A stretch of DNA of 51,098 nucleotides from Alphaproteobacteria bacterium (GTDB lineage Bacteria; Pseudomonadota; Alphaproteobacteria; RF32; CAG-239), in contig JAFUSU010000027.1 of NCBI GenBank assembly GCA_017467515.1, positions 1-51,098 on the forward strand. The letters run 5' to 3'. Positions 31,469 through 41,217 of the stretch are shown in pieces. Within the stretch, counting starts at the first letter, position 1. Each line of letters begins with the position of its first letter. The notes beneath the pieces are model-generated. The model ran no database searches. It was not told the DNA's origin and worked only from the letters and a program-made list of their open reading frames with translations. Both the position numbers and the translations under genes were made by a program.

Positions 31469-32650
31469 TTATTTAATCAAACGAACCGTATCTTGAGCAA
31501 TAACCAATTCTTCATCAGTCGGAATCACATAAACGTGAACCTTTGAATTCGGTTTTGTAATTTCAATCGTTTCCCCGCGTTTATTATTGGCGGCTTCATC
31601 AATTTCAATACCTAAATAACTCAAACGATCACACAAAGCTTTGCGCAACGCGGGCGAATTTTCACCGACACCTGCCGTAAAGACAATTGCATCAACACCG
31701 CCTAAAACGGCAATATAGCTACCAATGAAACGTAAAATAGAATGGATATAAACTTCATTGGCAGCGATTGCATCTTCATCTCCTTTAGCAATGGCAGCCT
31801 CAACATCGCGATTATCTGAGTACCCGCACAAACCCAACATTCCACTTTCTTTATTTAACAAATTATTGACTTCATCAATAGACTTATGCTGTGTTTTGAA
31901 AATGTGCAAAGGAATATACGGATCGATATCACCACAACGAGTTCCCATACAAATACCGGCTAAAGGAGTAAATCCCATAGATGTATCAACACATTTTCCG
32001 TTATCAACGGCGGAAATAGAAGCCCCGTTACCAATATGACAGGTAATAATCTTACCTTGTTTTCCCATTAAGCGAGCGGCTTCACGAGAAACATAGTAAT
32101 GAGAAGTGCCGTGAGCACCGTAACGGCGAATTTTATATTTTTTATATTGTTCTAACGGTAACGGATAAAGATAGGCCGCCTTATCCATTGTTTGATGAAA
32201 TGCCGTATCAAAAACAACAACCTGCTTAATATCCGGCAATAAAGATTTCATAGCACGTAAGCCCATAGCTGCTGCCGGATTATGCAAAGGAGCAAGAATA
32301 GACAACTCATCAACCTGATCAATAACTTTATCGGTAACCAAAGCAGATTCCTTAAAGTATTCCCCGCCGGCAACAACACGATGTCCGACACCGGATAATT
32401 CATCAATACTCTTTAACGCGCCTCTGAGCAACATTGCCAATACTTCACGAATAGCCTCTTTATGTGTCGGTAATGCGACATTATCAACGATTTTATCACC
32501 GTCGCCGATTTTTATCGTTACATAAGACCCTTCAATACCGATTCTATCGGCTAATCCTTTTGCAATCGGTGTATATTTATCACCGTCCACTGAAAATAAT
32601 TGATATTTAAGAGAAGAAGAACCTGAGTTCAAAACAAGTATTTTTTGCAT
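31469..32650 (-). CDS. ackA: Acetate kinase (paralogue 1)
   Basis: This 393-aa enzyme has all acetokinase motifs: ILVLNSGSSSLKYQLF, GHRVVAGGEYF, FDTAFHQTMD, GAHGTSHYYV, MGTRCGDIDPYIP and FTAGVGENSPALR. With Pta it runs the ATP-yielding overflow route from acetyl-CoA to acetate, or the reverse assimilation of acetate. It stands about 90 bases after pta, with a terminator-like hairpin between, and before a second acetate kinase. It is the copy nearer pta and may therefore be the main partner. Confidence 0.94.
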   Translation of the reverse strand: MQKILVLNSGSSSLKYQLFSVDGDKYTPIAKGLADRIGIEGSYVTIKIGDGDKIVDNVALPTHKEAIREVLAMLLRGALKSIDELSGVGHRVVAGGEYFKESALVTDKVIDQVDELSILAPLHNPAAAMGLRAMKSLLPDIKQVVVFDTAFHQTMDKAAYLYPLPLEQYKKYKIRRYGAHGTSHYYVSREAARLMGKQGKIITCHIGNGASISAVDNGKCVDTSMGFTPLAGICMGTRCGDIDPYIPLHIFKTQHKSIDEVNNLLNKESGMLGLCGYSDNRDVEAAIAKGDEDAIAANEVYIHSILRFIGSYIAVLGGVDAIVFTAGVGENSPALRKALCDRLSYLGIEIDEAANNKRGETIEITKPNSKVHVYVIPTDEELVIAQDTVRLIK

Positions 32651-32683
32651 AATTTTTCCACATTCAAAAATTTAAAACACACC

Positions 32684-32735
32684 AAAAAAGGAAGATTTCT
32701 TCTGTAAAAAGAGCCAAGAAAAAATCTTCCTTTTT
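32684..32735 (-). terminator. Long-stem terminator after pta
   Basis: AAAAAAGGAAGATTT (32684-32698) pairs with AAATCTTCCTTTTT near 32722-32735, leaving a loop of about 23 bases. The A- and T-runs at the ends make it bidirectional. It separates pta from the acetate kinase gene. Confidence 0.7.
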
Positions 32736-32740
32736 TATTT

Positions 32741-33742
32741 CTATTTTTCAGCTTGAATTGCTGTTAAAGCAATCATACCAATAATATCCTCGACTAATGC
32801 ACCGCGAGATAAATCATTAACCGGCGCATTTAATCCCTGCATTAACGGGCCGTAAGCCTCGCAACCGCAAATACGTTGCAGAAGCTTATAACCGATATTG
32901 CTGGCTTCTAAGCAAGGAAAGATTAAAACTCTTGCGTGACCGGCAACATCACTGTCCGGAGCTTTTTTCTTAGCGACGACAGCATCTAAAGCGGCATCTG
33001 CTTGCAATTCACCGTCAATTTTAATTCCTTTTCCGGCATATTCCGGAGTTTTCAACAATTCCTTAGCCATATTAGCGGCATTACGAACTTTATCAACCCC
33101 CTCACCTTTACCTGAACCGCGTGTTGAATAAGACAACATAGCGACACTCGGCTCAATACCGAATTTGATTGCCGTTTCACCGGCAGCCAAGGCCATATCA
33201 CACAATTCTTTTTCGGTCGGATCAATAATAACGGCACAATCAGAAAAGACAAAAGCTTCACCGTCTTTAACCAACAAAACGGCCGTAGAAACGGAACGAT
33301 CTTTATGGGTTGATTTAATAATTTGTAATGCAGGACGAACCGTATCTGCCGTTGAATGATTAGCGCCCGATAACATACCGTCGGCATCACCGGCTTTAAC
33401 CATTAAAGTTCCAAAGTAATTATAATTCAAAGCTGTCTTTTGGGCATCTTCCTCAGTCATCCCTTTTGCTTTACGTAAATCATAAAGCAAATTTGCATAT
33501 TCTTGCAATTTAGGTGAGTTTTCAGGTTTTACAATTGAAATGCCATCCAAACTCCAGTTATTTTTTGCATAGTATGCTTTTATTTCTTCTTCATCGCCCA
33601 AAATAATCAAACGTGCGGCTTTAGCCTCTGCTATAACGTGAGCTGCCTGCAAAATGCGTTCATCTTCCCCTTCGGGCAAAACAATTGTTTTATAGCCTTT
33701 TTTAGCGCGTTCAATCAAACCTTTTAAATAATCACTTATCAT
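32741..33742 (-). CDS. pta: Phosphate acetyltransferase
   Basis: This 333-aa protein is the short Pta type, consisting only of the catalytic domain. TIVLPEGEDERILQAA is at the front, then NYFGTLMVKAGDADGMLSGA and STADTVRPALQIIK, and near the end VLIFPCLEASNIGYKLLQR and GPLMQGLNAPVNDLSRG. It swaps CoA for phosphate on acetyl-CoA to give acetyl phosphate for the two acetate kinases. ATG 33742 is chosen: an AAGGG element precedes it, and the upstream ATGs in the same frame (33760, 33781) lack a site. The N-terminal P-loop/DRTGG regulatory domains of long Pta enzymes are absent. Confidence 0.93.
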   Translation of the reverse strand: MISDYLKGLIERAKKGYKTIVLPEGEDERILQAAHVIAEAKAARLIILGDEEEIKAYYAKNNWSLDGISIVKPENSPKLQEYANLLYDLRKAKGMTEEDAQKTALNYNYFGTLMVKAGDADGMLSGANHSTADTVRPALQIIKSTHKDRSVSTAVLLVKDGEAFVFSDCAVIIDPTEKELCDMALAAGETAIKFGIEPSVAMLSYSTRGSGKGEGVDKVRNAANMAKELLKTPEYAGKGIKIDGELQADAALDAVVAKKKAPDSDVAGHARVLIFPCLEASNIGYKLLQRICGCEAYGPLMQGLNAPVNDLSRGALVEDIIGMIALTAIQAEK

Positions 33743-33923
33743 ATTCTTAACCCTTTTCATATTAACAAAAATTCTGAGCAAAACATAACACTGTTTACCA
33801 TCAAAAGTCTACAATTAATTTCAATTTGTTAAGCTTATTTAAGCGGATATAATTATAATTTGTTTTGCTTTTAAAATGAACATACATTACCATTACTCAA
33901 AAGCGGATAAAAGGAGGTGCTCT

Positions 33924-34985
33924 GTGCTTAAAGTCATAATTACATTGATAATAACCGTAATAGGGGCTTTTTCGGTTCGAGCTGAGGATATGAGTATCTA
34001 TGAGGCCTTGGTTGAAGTTGATGCAACTGCTGACAATTCTGCCTTAGCCAGAGAAAAAGCAATGACAGAAGCTAACCGTAAAGCATTATATGCCGTTGTA
34101 AATCGCATCAGTACAGCCGATAGTACTAAGATTTTAGATGAACTTAATGACAACCAAATTTTAAATTTTGTTCAAGAAGTTTCCGTTATTTCGGAAAAAG
34201 TCATTGATACACGTTATATGGCTTCTTTAAGGCTCACTGTCAGCGCTCCGATTATTAAAGCCTACCTGGCTGAAAAAAATGCACCTATTACCATTTTGCC
34301 GGAAACACATATTTTGATTATTCCCATTTTGCAAAATAATGAAACAGCCGCTCCTTTACTATGGGAGGAGGAAAATCGTTGGTATAAAGTTTGGCGTGAG
34401 AATTCAATGGAAAGCGGTCAAATTACAATAAAACCGATTCCCGCTACCGAAAACAATAAAAATTTACTGATTCCCGACGATGCCATTCAGCTTAACCAAT
34501 TAAGTTTAAGTGCTTTAAGTAAAAATAACCAAAATGCGCAGATTTATGTTGCTGAAGCTGTTCTAAAACAAAATGTCTTATTTATCACCTTAAAATCACC
34601 GACCTACGGCACAATTAAAACAAAGACTTATGATAATGACAGTAATGCCTTTGAAAATGCGGTACAGGATATTAAGGTAACAATTATGGAACAATTACAA
34701 CAACAAGCCTTAAATCATAATAATCAACAAAATCAACTCACCATTATCTATAATTTTAATGCCTTGAAAGATTGGTTGGAATTTCGGCGTATTCTGGAGG
34801 CTGTTCCAAACGTACAAAAAATGGATATTACCTCAATGAGCGGCAGACGAGCTCAAGTTTCGTTGCAGTATACCGGAAATTCCGATGAGTTGGAAAAAGA
34901 GCTCAGGAACAAAGGATTTACACTGACTGACAGTGGCAATTTTCATACAGCAGAAAGGATCTCAAATGTCAACAACGAATACTAA
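33924..34985 (+). CDS. DUF2066 periplasmic protein
   Basis: This 353-aa protein is assigned a GTG start at 33924 because AAGGAGGT lies five bases before it and the sequence then opens with a clean signal peptide (LKVIITLIITVIGAFSVRA). The earlier ATG in frame has no ribosome site. The mature protein has the DUF2066 blocks EALVEVDATADNSALAREKAMTEANRKA and the conserved VSVISEKVIDTRYMASLRL. The family is common in Proteobacteria, exported and of unknown role. The last 20 bases overlap the AI-2E permease gene, which suggests joint expression. Confidence 0.8.
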   Translation: MLKVIITLIITVIGAFSVRAEDMSIYEALVEVDATADNSALAREKAMTEANRKALYAVVNRISTADSTKILDELNDNQILNFVQEVSVISEKVIDTRYMASLRLTVSAPIIKAYLAEKNAPITILPETHILIIPILQNNETAAPLLWEEENRWYKVWRENSMESGQITIKPIPATENNKNLLIPDDAIQLNQLSLSALSKNNQNAQIYVAEAVLKQNVLFITLKSPTYGTIKTKTYDNDSNAFENAVQDIKVTIMEQLQQQALNHNNQQNQLTIIYNFNALKDWLEFRRILEAVPNVQKMDITSMSGRRAQVSLQYTGNSDELEKELRNKGFTLTDSGNFHTAERISNVNNEY

Positions 34986-36030
34986 TCGCAATTGGCTGAT
35001 TTGGACAGCCATCTTTGTTATATTCTGCCTTTTGACATATATACTTCGCTCTGTTTTACTCCCTTTTGTCGCAGGAATTATCCTTGGTTATTTATTTGAT
35101 CCGTGGGTTTCTTTTTTAGAAAAAAAGAGAATAAACAGGACATTAGCAACGTTTCTTGTAATGTTCACCGCGATTCTGGTTTTTATTCCCATCGTTGCTG
35201 TTTTAATAAATCTTATTGATGAACAACTCGCCAGATTTATTAAAATTGTTCCTGTTTATATGACAACAATCATCAAAAAAATAGAACCGACAATAATTGA
35301 TTTACAAACCAAATTTCCTTCTTTCGATTTACAGACGGCAGCAAATTCCATTCAAAACAGCCTATCGGAAAACAGTAAATATATCAGCGTATTTTTGAAA
35401 AAAATCGTTTCAAAAAGTTTTGCCTTTTTTAATTTACTGTCCCTTTTAATGATTACCCCCGTTGTCACTTTTTATATGCTGAGAGATTGGGACCGTTTTG
35501 TTGCAAAAGTTGATAGCCTGCTCCCCCGTAAATCAAAAAAAAGCATTCGCAAACAAGCCAAAGAAATCGACCGAACACTGGCCGGCTTTATTCGCGGACA
35601 ACTCAGCGTTTGTCTGTTACTCGGCGCTTACTACGGCCTCGGTCTCTATTTTGTCGGACTGGATCTGGGAATTATCATCGGTTTATTAGCGGGTATTCTG
35701 TCGTTTATTCCTTATGTCGGCAGCATTACGGGATTTGCTTTAAGCTTATTAATGGCAACGGCACAATTTAATGATGGGTATCATATTGCCTTGGTTATTG
35801 TTGTATTCTTATTCGGTCAATTTTTAGAAGGGAATTTCCTCACGCCTAAACTGGTAGGAAACAGTGTCGGCTTACACCCGGTTTGGATAATGTTTTCTCT
35901 GTTAGCCGGAGGCGTATTGTTGGGCTTCTTAGGATTGCTTATAGCTGTTCCGACAGCCGCCGTCATCGGTGTTCTGATTCATCATGCGATCGAAAACTAT
36001 AAACATAGTGGTTTATATTTAGAAGATTAA
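34966..36030 (+). CDS. AI-2E/PerM family membrane permease
   Basis: This 354-aa integral membrane protein has paired hydrophobic segments at the start (about 11-60), a soluble central part about 95-150, and several helices from 150 to the end. YFVGLDLGIIIGLLAGILSFIPYVGSITG and GNFLTPKLVGNSVGLHP are the PerM family signatures. Members export autoinducer-2, sodium or unknown solutes. ATG 34966 follows AAAGGA within the end of the DUF2066 gene. The substrate is not predictable. Confidence 0.85.
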   Translation: MSTTNTNRNWLIWTAIFVIFCLLTYILRSVLLPFVAGIILGYLFDPWVSFLEKKRINRTLATFLVMFTAILVFIPIVAVLINLIDEQLARFIKIVPVYMTTIIKKIEPTIIDLQTKFPSFDLQTAANSIQNSLSENSKYISVFLKKIVSKSFAFFNLLSLLMITPVVTFYMLRDWDRFVAKVDSLLPRKSKKSIRKQAKEIDRTLAGFIRGQLSVCLLLGAYYGLGLYFVGLDLGIIIGLLAGILSFIPYVGSITGFALSLLMATAQFNDGYHIALVIVVFLFGQFLEGNFLTPKLVGNSVGLHPVWIMFSLLAGGVLLGFLGLLIAVPTAAVIGVLIHHAIENYKHSGLYLED

Positions 36031-36106
36031 CTGTAAAATTAACACTATTTTAGATTTTAGCGCCTAAAATAAGCGCATTATACAATTTTATTCCGAAAGG
36101 TCTTTG

Positions 36107-37165
36107 ATGTTACAGAATCTGCTTACTTTTAATGACGATATTTTAGTCAGAAGCTTTTTTGCTTTTTTATGTGCCCTTGTTTTAGCTTTAAGCTGCGGCA
36201 GAAAACTAATAAACTTTCTACATACGCATCAAACCGGCGGACAGCCGATTCGAGAAGACGGCCCTCAAAGTCATCTACAGACAAAAAAGGGAACCCCGAC
36301 AATGGGCGGTCTGCTGATTTTAGGCAGTGCAATTTGTTCCGTTCTTCTTTGGTGCAACTTGAATAATGTATTTGTATGGCTTTGCCTTTTGGTCCTCATT
36401 GTTTACGGAGGAACAGGCTTGGCCGATGATTATGTAAAAGTCAAAAAACATACACCGAATGCAATGACGGCAAAAATGAAATTGTTTTTACAATTTGCAA
36501 CGGCCTTTTTCATTGTTTTCATCGTCACCCAAAATACACCTGAAGACATCCGTTTTAATCTCAATATCCCTTATTTTAAATCTTTGGCACTTAATCTGTT
36601 ATGGTTTTACGTTCCTTTCGGAATGTTTGTTATCGCCGGTGCTTCCAATGCCGTTAATTTAACTGACGGCTTGGACGGCTTGGCATCCGGCTTGGTAATT
36701 ATAGCTTTAAGTGTTTTGGCTGTCTTTTGTTTTATAGGCAGCGATCCTCTGGCTTTTGATTTTCATCTCCCTTATATAGAGCAATGCGAAGAACTTGTTG
36801 TTTTTTGTGCGGCCACAATCGGAGGATGCTTAGGTTTCTTGTGGTTTAATGCCCCTAAAGCTAAAATATTTATGGGAGATACCGGTTCAATTGCACTAGG
36901 CGCGCTTCTCGGAACGATTGCCGTTATGTGTAAACAAGAATTGATATTAGCTGTTATCGGCGGTGTTTTTGTTATGGAAACCGTTTCTGTTATGATTCAA
37001 GTGCTGTATTTCAAGAAAACCGGTGGCAAAAGATTCTTCAAAATGGCCCCTATTCATCACCATTTTGAGCAACTCGGGTGGAATGAAACCTGCATTGTCA
37101 TACGTTTTTGGATAATCGGGTTAATTTTAGCCATACTGGGATTAGCTTCGTTATTAAGTTTTTAG
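36107..37165 (+). CDS. mraY: Phospho-N-acetylmuramoyl-pentapeptide transferase MraY
   Basis: This 352-aa enzyme has about ten membrane segments. Signature blocks are KGTPTMGGLL, GLADDYVK with the aspartates on the cytoplasmic face, NLTDGLDGLASG, MGDTGSIALG and MAPIHHHFE. It moves phospho-MurNAc-pentapeptide from UDP onto undecaprenyl phosphate to make lipid I. ATG 36107 is used with GAAAGG ahead; an in-frame TTG one codon earlier is ignored. It leads the cell-wall/division block and is followed by ftsW instead of the usual murD. Confidence 0.95.
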   Translation: MLQNLLTFNDDILVRSFFAFLCALVLALSCGRKLINFLHTHQTGGQPIREDGPQSHLQTKKGTPTMGGLLILGSAICSVLLWCNLNNVFVWLCLLVLIVYGGTGLADDYVKVKKHTPNAMTAKMKLFLQFATAFFIVFIVTQNTPEDIRFNLNIPYFKSLALNLLWFYVPFGMFVIAGASNAVNLTDGLDGLASGLVIIALSVLAVFCFIGSDPLAFDFHLPYIEQCEELVVFCAATIGGCLGFLWFNAPKAKIFMGDTGSIALGALLGTIAVMCKQELILAVIGGVFVMETVSVMIQVLYFKKTGGKRFFKMAPIHHHFEQLGWNETCIVIRFWIIGLILAILGLASLLSF

Positions 37166-37176
37166 GATTTATGTTA

Positions 37177-38307
37177 ATGATAGCATTTTCTCGCAAATCA
37201 CATAACATTTTAAGCAACTGGTGGTGGACTGTCGACAAAACATTGTTGGGGTTAGTATCCGGCCTAATGGTATTAGGAATCTTTCTAACTTTTTCGGCCA
37301 GTCCCTCTGTTGCGCACCGTGTCGGATTTGGGAGTTATCATTACATCTATCGCCAATGTTTTTATGTTCCCGTTGCTTTTTGCTTTATGATTTTTTTATC
37401 AATGCAAAATTTAAAGTTTATACGCCGCTTTGCAAGTATTGGCTATATTCTTGCGCTTATTCTCACAATAATGACGATTTTTTGGGGCGAAGAAGTTAAA
37501 GGCGCACATCGTTGGATTCGCATTTTTGGTTTTTCTCTGCAACCTTCCGAATTTATAAAACCGACTTTTGCCATTGTGGCAGCTTGGCTCTTTGATGCCC
37601 AAAAACAATACGCGGAAATTCCGGGGACATGGCTTTCCGTTGCTCTGTTTATTGTAACCGCCGGCTTATTGCTTGCGGAACCGGATATCGGAATGACTTT
37701 TGTTGTCAGCGCGATCTGGTTCTTCCAGCTTTTCTTAAACGGTTTACCTTTTATCTGGATTATCGGTGCCGGAGTTCTCGGAATAATCGGCGCTGTCGTC
37801 TTATACTTTACATTTCCGCATTTTCACACCCGTATTCAACAATTCATTACTTCAGAAAATGAATTAAGCTATCAAGTTCAAAAAGCTTTTGATGCTTTCC
37901 AAAGCGGACATTTATTAGGACGCGGCCCCGGAGAAGGTGTTGCCAAACTAAGCATTCCGGATGCACATACGGACTTTATTTTTGCCGTTGCCGCCGAAGA
38001 GTTCGGGTTCATCATCTGCGCCCTGATTATCGGTGTTTATGCAACCATTGTTATTCGTTCAATGTTCATTTCTATGAAAGACCGCAATTTCTTTATTATT
38101 CTGTCATCAGCCGGATTGGCCGCCTCTTTCGGCTTGCAAGGAATTATCAATATGGCTTCTTCTTTGCATCTGATGCCAACCAAGGGAATGACTTTACCTT
38201 TCGTTTCTTACGGCGGTTCATCGGTTATTGCTTCTGCAATAGGAATAGGTATGCTTTTGGCAATCACGCGTAAAAATGCTCATTCGGAGGATAAAGATGA
38301 CCAATAA
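37177..38307 (+). CDS. ftsW: Peptidoglycan glycosyltransferase FtsW
   Basis: This 376-aa SEDS protein has about ten membrane helices. Diagnostic segments are GAHRWIRIFGFSLQPSEFIKP, LLAEPDIGMTFVVS, LGRGPGEGVAKLSIPDAHTDFIFAVAAEEFG and TLPFVSYGGSSV. It polymerises lipid II at the septum together with a class B penicillin-binding protein. Of the candidate starts, ATG 37177 gives proper spacing to AGGA at 37164; ATG 37171 is also possible. It overlaps murG by 11 bases. Confidence 0.93.
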   Translation: MIAFSRKSHNILSNWWWTVDKTLLGLVSGLMVLGIFLTFSASPSVAHRVGFGSYHYIYRQCFYVPVAFCFMIFLSMQNLKFIRRFASIGYILALILTIMTIFWGEEVKGAHRWIRIFGFSLQPSEFIKPTFAIVAAWLFDAQKQYAEIPGTWLSVALFIVTAGLLLAEPDIGMTFVVSAIWFFQLFLNGLPFIWIIGAGVLGIIGAVVLYFTFPHFHTRIQQFITSENELSYQVQKAFDAFQSGHLLGRGPGEGVAKLSIPDAHTDFIFAVAAEEFGFIICALIIGVYATIVIRSMFISMKDRNFFIILSSAGLAASFGLQGIINMASSLHLMPTKGMTLPFVSYGGSSVIASAIGIGMLLAITRKNAHSEDKDDQ

Positions 38308-39412
38308 TCAACATCAAAAGCCTTTAATTATTCTAACCGCAGGAGGAACGGGAGGACACGTTTTTCCGGCCGAATCATTAGCGGAAGAACTCTCTGCCCG
38401 CGGTTATGAGTTAGCCTTAATCACCGATAGCCGAGGAAAAGATAATTATCACGGGAAATTGGGCGAAATTACAAATTATTCCGTCTTAGCGGGCGCTCTC
38501 GTCGGCAAATCAAAATGGTTCAAAATTAAAAGTTTATTCAAAACCGGAATTGGTGTTTTGCAGGCTGCCCTTATTTTATTAAAGAAAAAACCTATATGTG
38601 TTGTCGGATTCGGAGGATATGCTTCATTTCCGTGTTGTATGGCCGCCATTTTGCTGGGCATTGATTTAGTTATCCACGAACAAAACTCTGTTATGAGCCG
38701 CACCAATCGCTTTTTAAGCAAATACGCCACGTTTATCGGTCAAAGCTTCAACAATGTTAAATACACACCATCCCATACCAAAAAAATTCTAACCGGAATG
38801 CCCATTCGTAAAAATATCGCCGAGCTAAATAAACGCATATACACCCCGTATAATGATAAAAATAAAATTCAGTTACTTATCATAGGAGGATCTCAAGGAG
38901 CTAAAATATTTGGAGATATTATTCCTGCCGCTGTTTGTATGCTCCCTGAGAAAATACAAAAACGGATGCAAATTTTTCATCAGTGTCGTAAAGATGATAT
39001 AGAAAGCATTAAAGCCGCTTACGGAGATTGTTTGGCAGAATTAACCATTAGCCATTTTTTTGAAAATATGGCCGATTTATATGCGCAAACAAGTTTGATT
39101 ATCTCTCGAGCAGGAGCTTCATCTATTGCGGAAATAACAGCGACCAAACTGCCTTCCGTTATTATTCCGCTCCCCACCGCTGCCGACGACCACCAAACAA
39201 CAAATGCTTTAGCGATTGAGGAAAACAAAGCCGGCTATGTTGTCGCCCAAAAAGACTTCACTTCGGAGAAACTCTGCACATTACTATCCGATGTCTTAAC
39301 AAAAGAGAACGAATTAATTAAAATGTCAGATAATGCAGGAAAATTGAGTATCGTTGATGCTTCTTTCCGCTTAGCAAATGCGATAGAAAAAGAAATTATC
39401 GTCAAGAAATAG
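38297..39412 (+). CDS. murG: UDP-GlcNAc transferase MurG
   Basis: This 371-aa GT-B enzyme has the membrane-side glycine loop TAGGTGGHVFPAESLAEEL at the front, then VVGFGGYASFPCCMAA and VIHEQNSVMSRTNR. The donor half has IGGSQGAKIF and SRAGASSIAEI. It adds GlcNAc to lipid I to form lipid II. ATG 38297 has CGGAGG six bases upstream, inside the end of ftsW. The next gene would normally be murC; here murB follows directly. Confidence 0.95.
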   Translation: MTNNQHQKPLIILTAGGTGGHVFPAESLAEELSARGYELALITDSRGKDNYHGKLGEITNYSVLAGALVGKSKWFKIKSLFKTGIGVLQAALILLKKKPICVVGFGGYASFPCCMAAILLGIDLVIHEQNSVMSRTNRFLSKYATFIGQSFNNVKYTPSHTKKILTGMPIRKNIAELNKRIYTPYNDKNKIQLLIIGGSQGAKIFGDIIPAAVCMLPEKIQKRMQIFHQCRKDDIESIKAAYGDCLAELTISHFFENMADLYAQTSLIISRAGASSIAEITATKLPSVIIPLPTAADDHQTTNALAIEENKAGYVVAQKDFTSEKLCTLLSDVLTKENELIKMSDNAGKLSIVDASFRLANAIEKEIIVKK

Positions 39413-39421
39413 GAGGCTAAA

Positions 39422-40342
39422 ATGTTCACCTCTCCTCTTTTAAATAATTTGATAGAATTTCTGCCCAAAGTCAGGGGAAAATACCAAAAAGACGAACCGA
39501 TGTCTAAGCATACATGGTTTGCGGTTGGCGGACCGGCAGAAATTTTATATCATCCGGCCGATCAGGAAGATTTAAAATATTTTCTGCAAAATTTACCGAA
39601 CAACATCCCGATTTATTTGCTTGGCGGAGGCTCAAATCTCCTTGTAAGAGATGGCGGAATTTTAGGGGTTGTCATTAAACTGGATAACAAAAATTTCAAA
39701 CAAATCGAAGTTGGTGACGGTTGGATTAAATGCGGAGCCGGTTTACCCAATATCGATTTAAAAAAAATACTTTTAAAACACGAACTCGGCGGTCTTGAGT
39801 TTCTTTGTTCAATTCCGGGCGTCATCGGCGGATCCATAAAAACAAATGCAGGGTGTTTCGGTTCTGAAATAAAAGATGTTATGCTTTGCGCTGAAGTAAT
39901 GAACGGTTTAGGCGAAATTTCAACCTTAACTCCTAAAGATTTTAATTTATCATACAGAAACAGCCTGTTTCCTGATGATTGGATTATTTTATCGATGACA
40001 CTGAAGACATACCATGAACCTAAAGCAAAGATTCAACAAAAATTGGAAGAACAAAAAAATTATAGAATTGCAAATCAGCCGTATAACGAAAAAACAGCAG
40101 GTTCAACATTTAAAAATCCTCAAGGACTGAAAGCTTGGGAATTGATTCAAAAATCAGGATGTGCCGAATTGCAAATCGGCGGAGCAAAAGTATCTGAAAA
40201 GCACAACAATTTTTTAATTAACACGGGCAATGCCACTGCCGAAGATATCGAGCAATTGGGAGAAGAAATTATAGCGCGTGTTAAAGAACATACATCAATT
40301 ACTTTAGAGTGGGAAATAAGACGATTAGGTATAAGAAAATAA
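39422..40342 (+). CDS. murB: UDP-N-acetylenolpyruvoylglucosamine reductase MurB
   Basis: This 306-aa FAD enzyme of type I has KHTWFAVGGPAEILYHP, the FAD-binding LLGGGSNLLVRDGGILGVVI, IPGVIGGSIKTNAGCFG, the catalytic YRNSLFP region and a C-terminal TAGSTFKNP with the active-site serine. It reduces enolpyruvyl-UDP-GlcNAc to UDP-MurNAc. GGAGG precedes the ATG. The end overlaps the ftsQ start by 34 bases. The ddl gene usually found next is absent. Confidence 0.94.
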   Translation: MFTSPLLNNLIEFLPKVRGKYQKDEPMSKHTWFAVGGPAEILYHPADQEDLKYFLQNLPNNIPIYLLGGGSNLLVRDGGILGVVIKLDNKNFKQIEVGDGWIKCGAGLPNIDLKKILLKHELGGLEFLCSIPGVIGGSIKTNAGCFGSEIKDVMLCAEVMNGLGEISTLTPKDFNLSYRNSLFPDDWIILSMTLKTYHEPKAKIQQKLEEQKNYRIANQPYNEKTAGSTFKNPQGLKAWELIQKSGCAELQIGGAKVSEKHNNFLINTGNATAEDIEQLGEEIIARVKEHTSITLEWEIRRLGIRK

Positions 40343-41214
40343 ATAAGAATCAACCTATCGCTGTCGCGTCGGCACCGGTTCTGATCTCCCCCCAAATTTG
40401 GCTTCCGCAAATTTGGATATATCGTTTTATCGGAAATTTAATTCTTTTAGCTCTGATTATTGCATCAGCTTTTTGCATATTTACGATTAAATCAAATCTT
40501 ATCGGTAAACAATTAGGAACCCTGAGTCATCAATTCTATACCATCAGCGGAAGTTTCGGCTTTAACATTGATGATGTCATTATCAGCGGTCGTCATCATA
40601 CCAGTAAAGACGAATTGGCTTTAGCTCTTGATATTGACCGCAACAGCAACATTATGCAGCTTGATTTATCTGCCATAAAAGAAAAATTGGAAAATCTCCC
40701 TTGGATAAAAAAAGTAAACCTTCATCGCTCATATTTTCCGAATATATTACAAATAGATATTCAAGAACGAGAAGTAAAATCCATTTGGCAATTTGAAAAT
40801 AATTTCTACCCGATTGATGCGGAAGGGAATATCATTGATGCCGAATATATTCCGACATCCCCTGTTTTGTTAATTGTCGGGGCGGGCGCTCCGGAAAACA
40901 TCAAAGATCTGATGACCAGTATCCAAGACAATGAAGAAATTTTTAAACGAATAAAAGTGGCAAATTTTATTTCAAAACGCCGGTGGAATATTGTTTTGGA
41001 TGATGTTGAACACGGCATCACCGTTAAATTACCGGAAGACAATATTCATGAAGCGTGGCAAAAACTGCTAAACTTACATAAAACAGTCGGAATTCTTAAA
41101 CGTAAATTAACCATCATCGATTTAAGATTACAGGGAAAGGTGATCGTCAGACTCCGTAAATCAGAGTTAGATTCGCCACAACAATTAAAAGAAATAAAAG
41201 AACATAAAATATAA
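40309..41214 (+). CDS. ftsQ: Cell division protein FtsQ
   Basis: This 301-aa bitopic protein has a basic cytoplasmic tail, one membrane helix (about 40-62, NLILLALIIASAFCIF) and a periplasmic POTRA domain (FNIDDVIISGRHHTSKDELALAL). An FtsQ/DivIB part follows (LPWIKKVNLHRSYFPNILQIDIQERE, IDAEGNIID). It links early and late divisome proteins. The frame opens at GTG 40309 within murB. No ATG is available before the helix, so this start is accepted although its ribosome site is weak. Confidence 0.88.
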   Translation: MGNKTIRYKKINKNQPIAVASAPVLISPQIWLPQIWIYRFIGNLILLALIIASAFCIFTIKSNLIGKQLGTLSHQFYTISGSFGFNIDDVIISGRHHTSKDELALALDIDRNSNIMQLDLSAIKEKLENLPWIKKVNLHRSYFPNILQIDIQEREVKSIWQFENNFYPIDAEGNIIDAEYIPTSPVLLIVGAGAPENIKDLMTSIQDNEEIFKRIKVANFISKRRWNIVLDDVEHGITVKLPEDNIHEAWQKLLNLHKTVGILKRKLTIIDLRLQGKVIVRLRKSELDSPQQLKEIKEHKI

Positions 41215-41217
41215 ATC

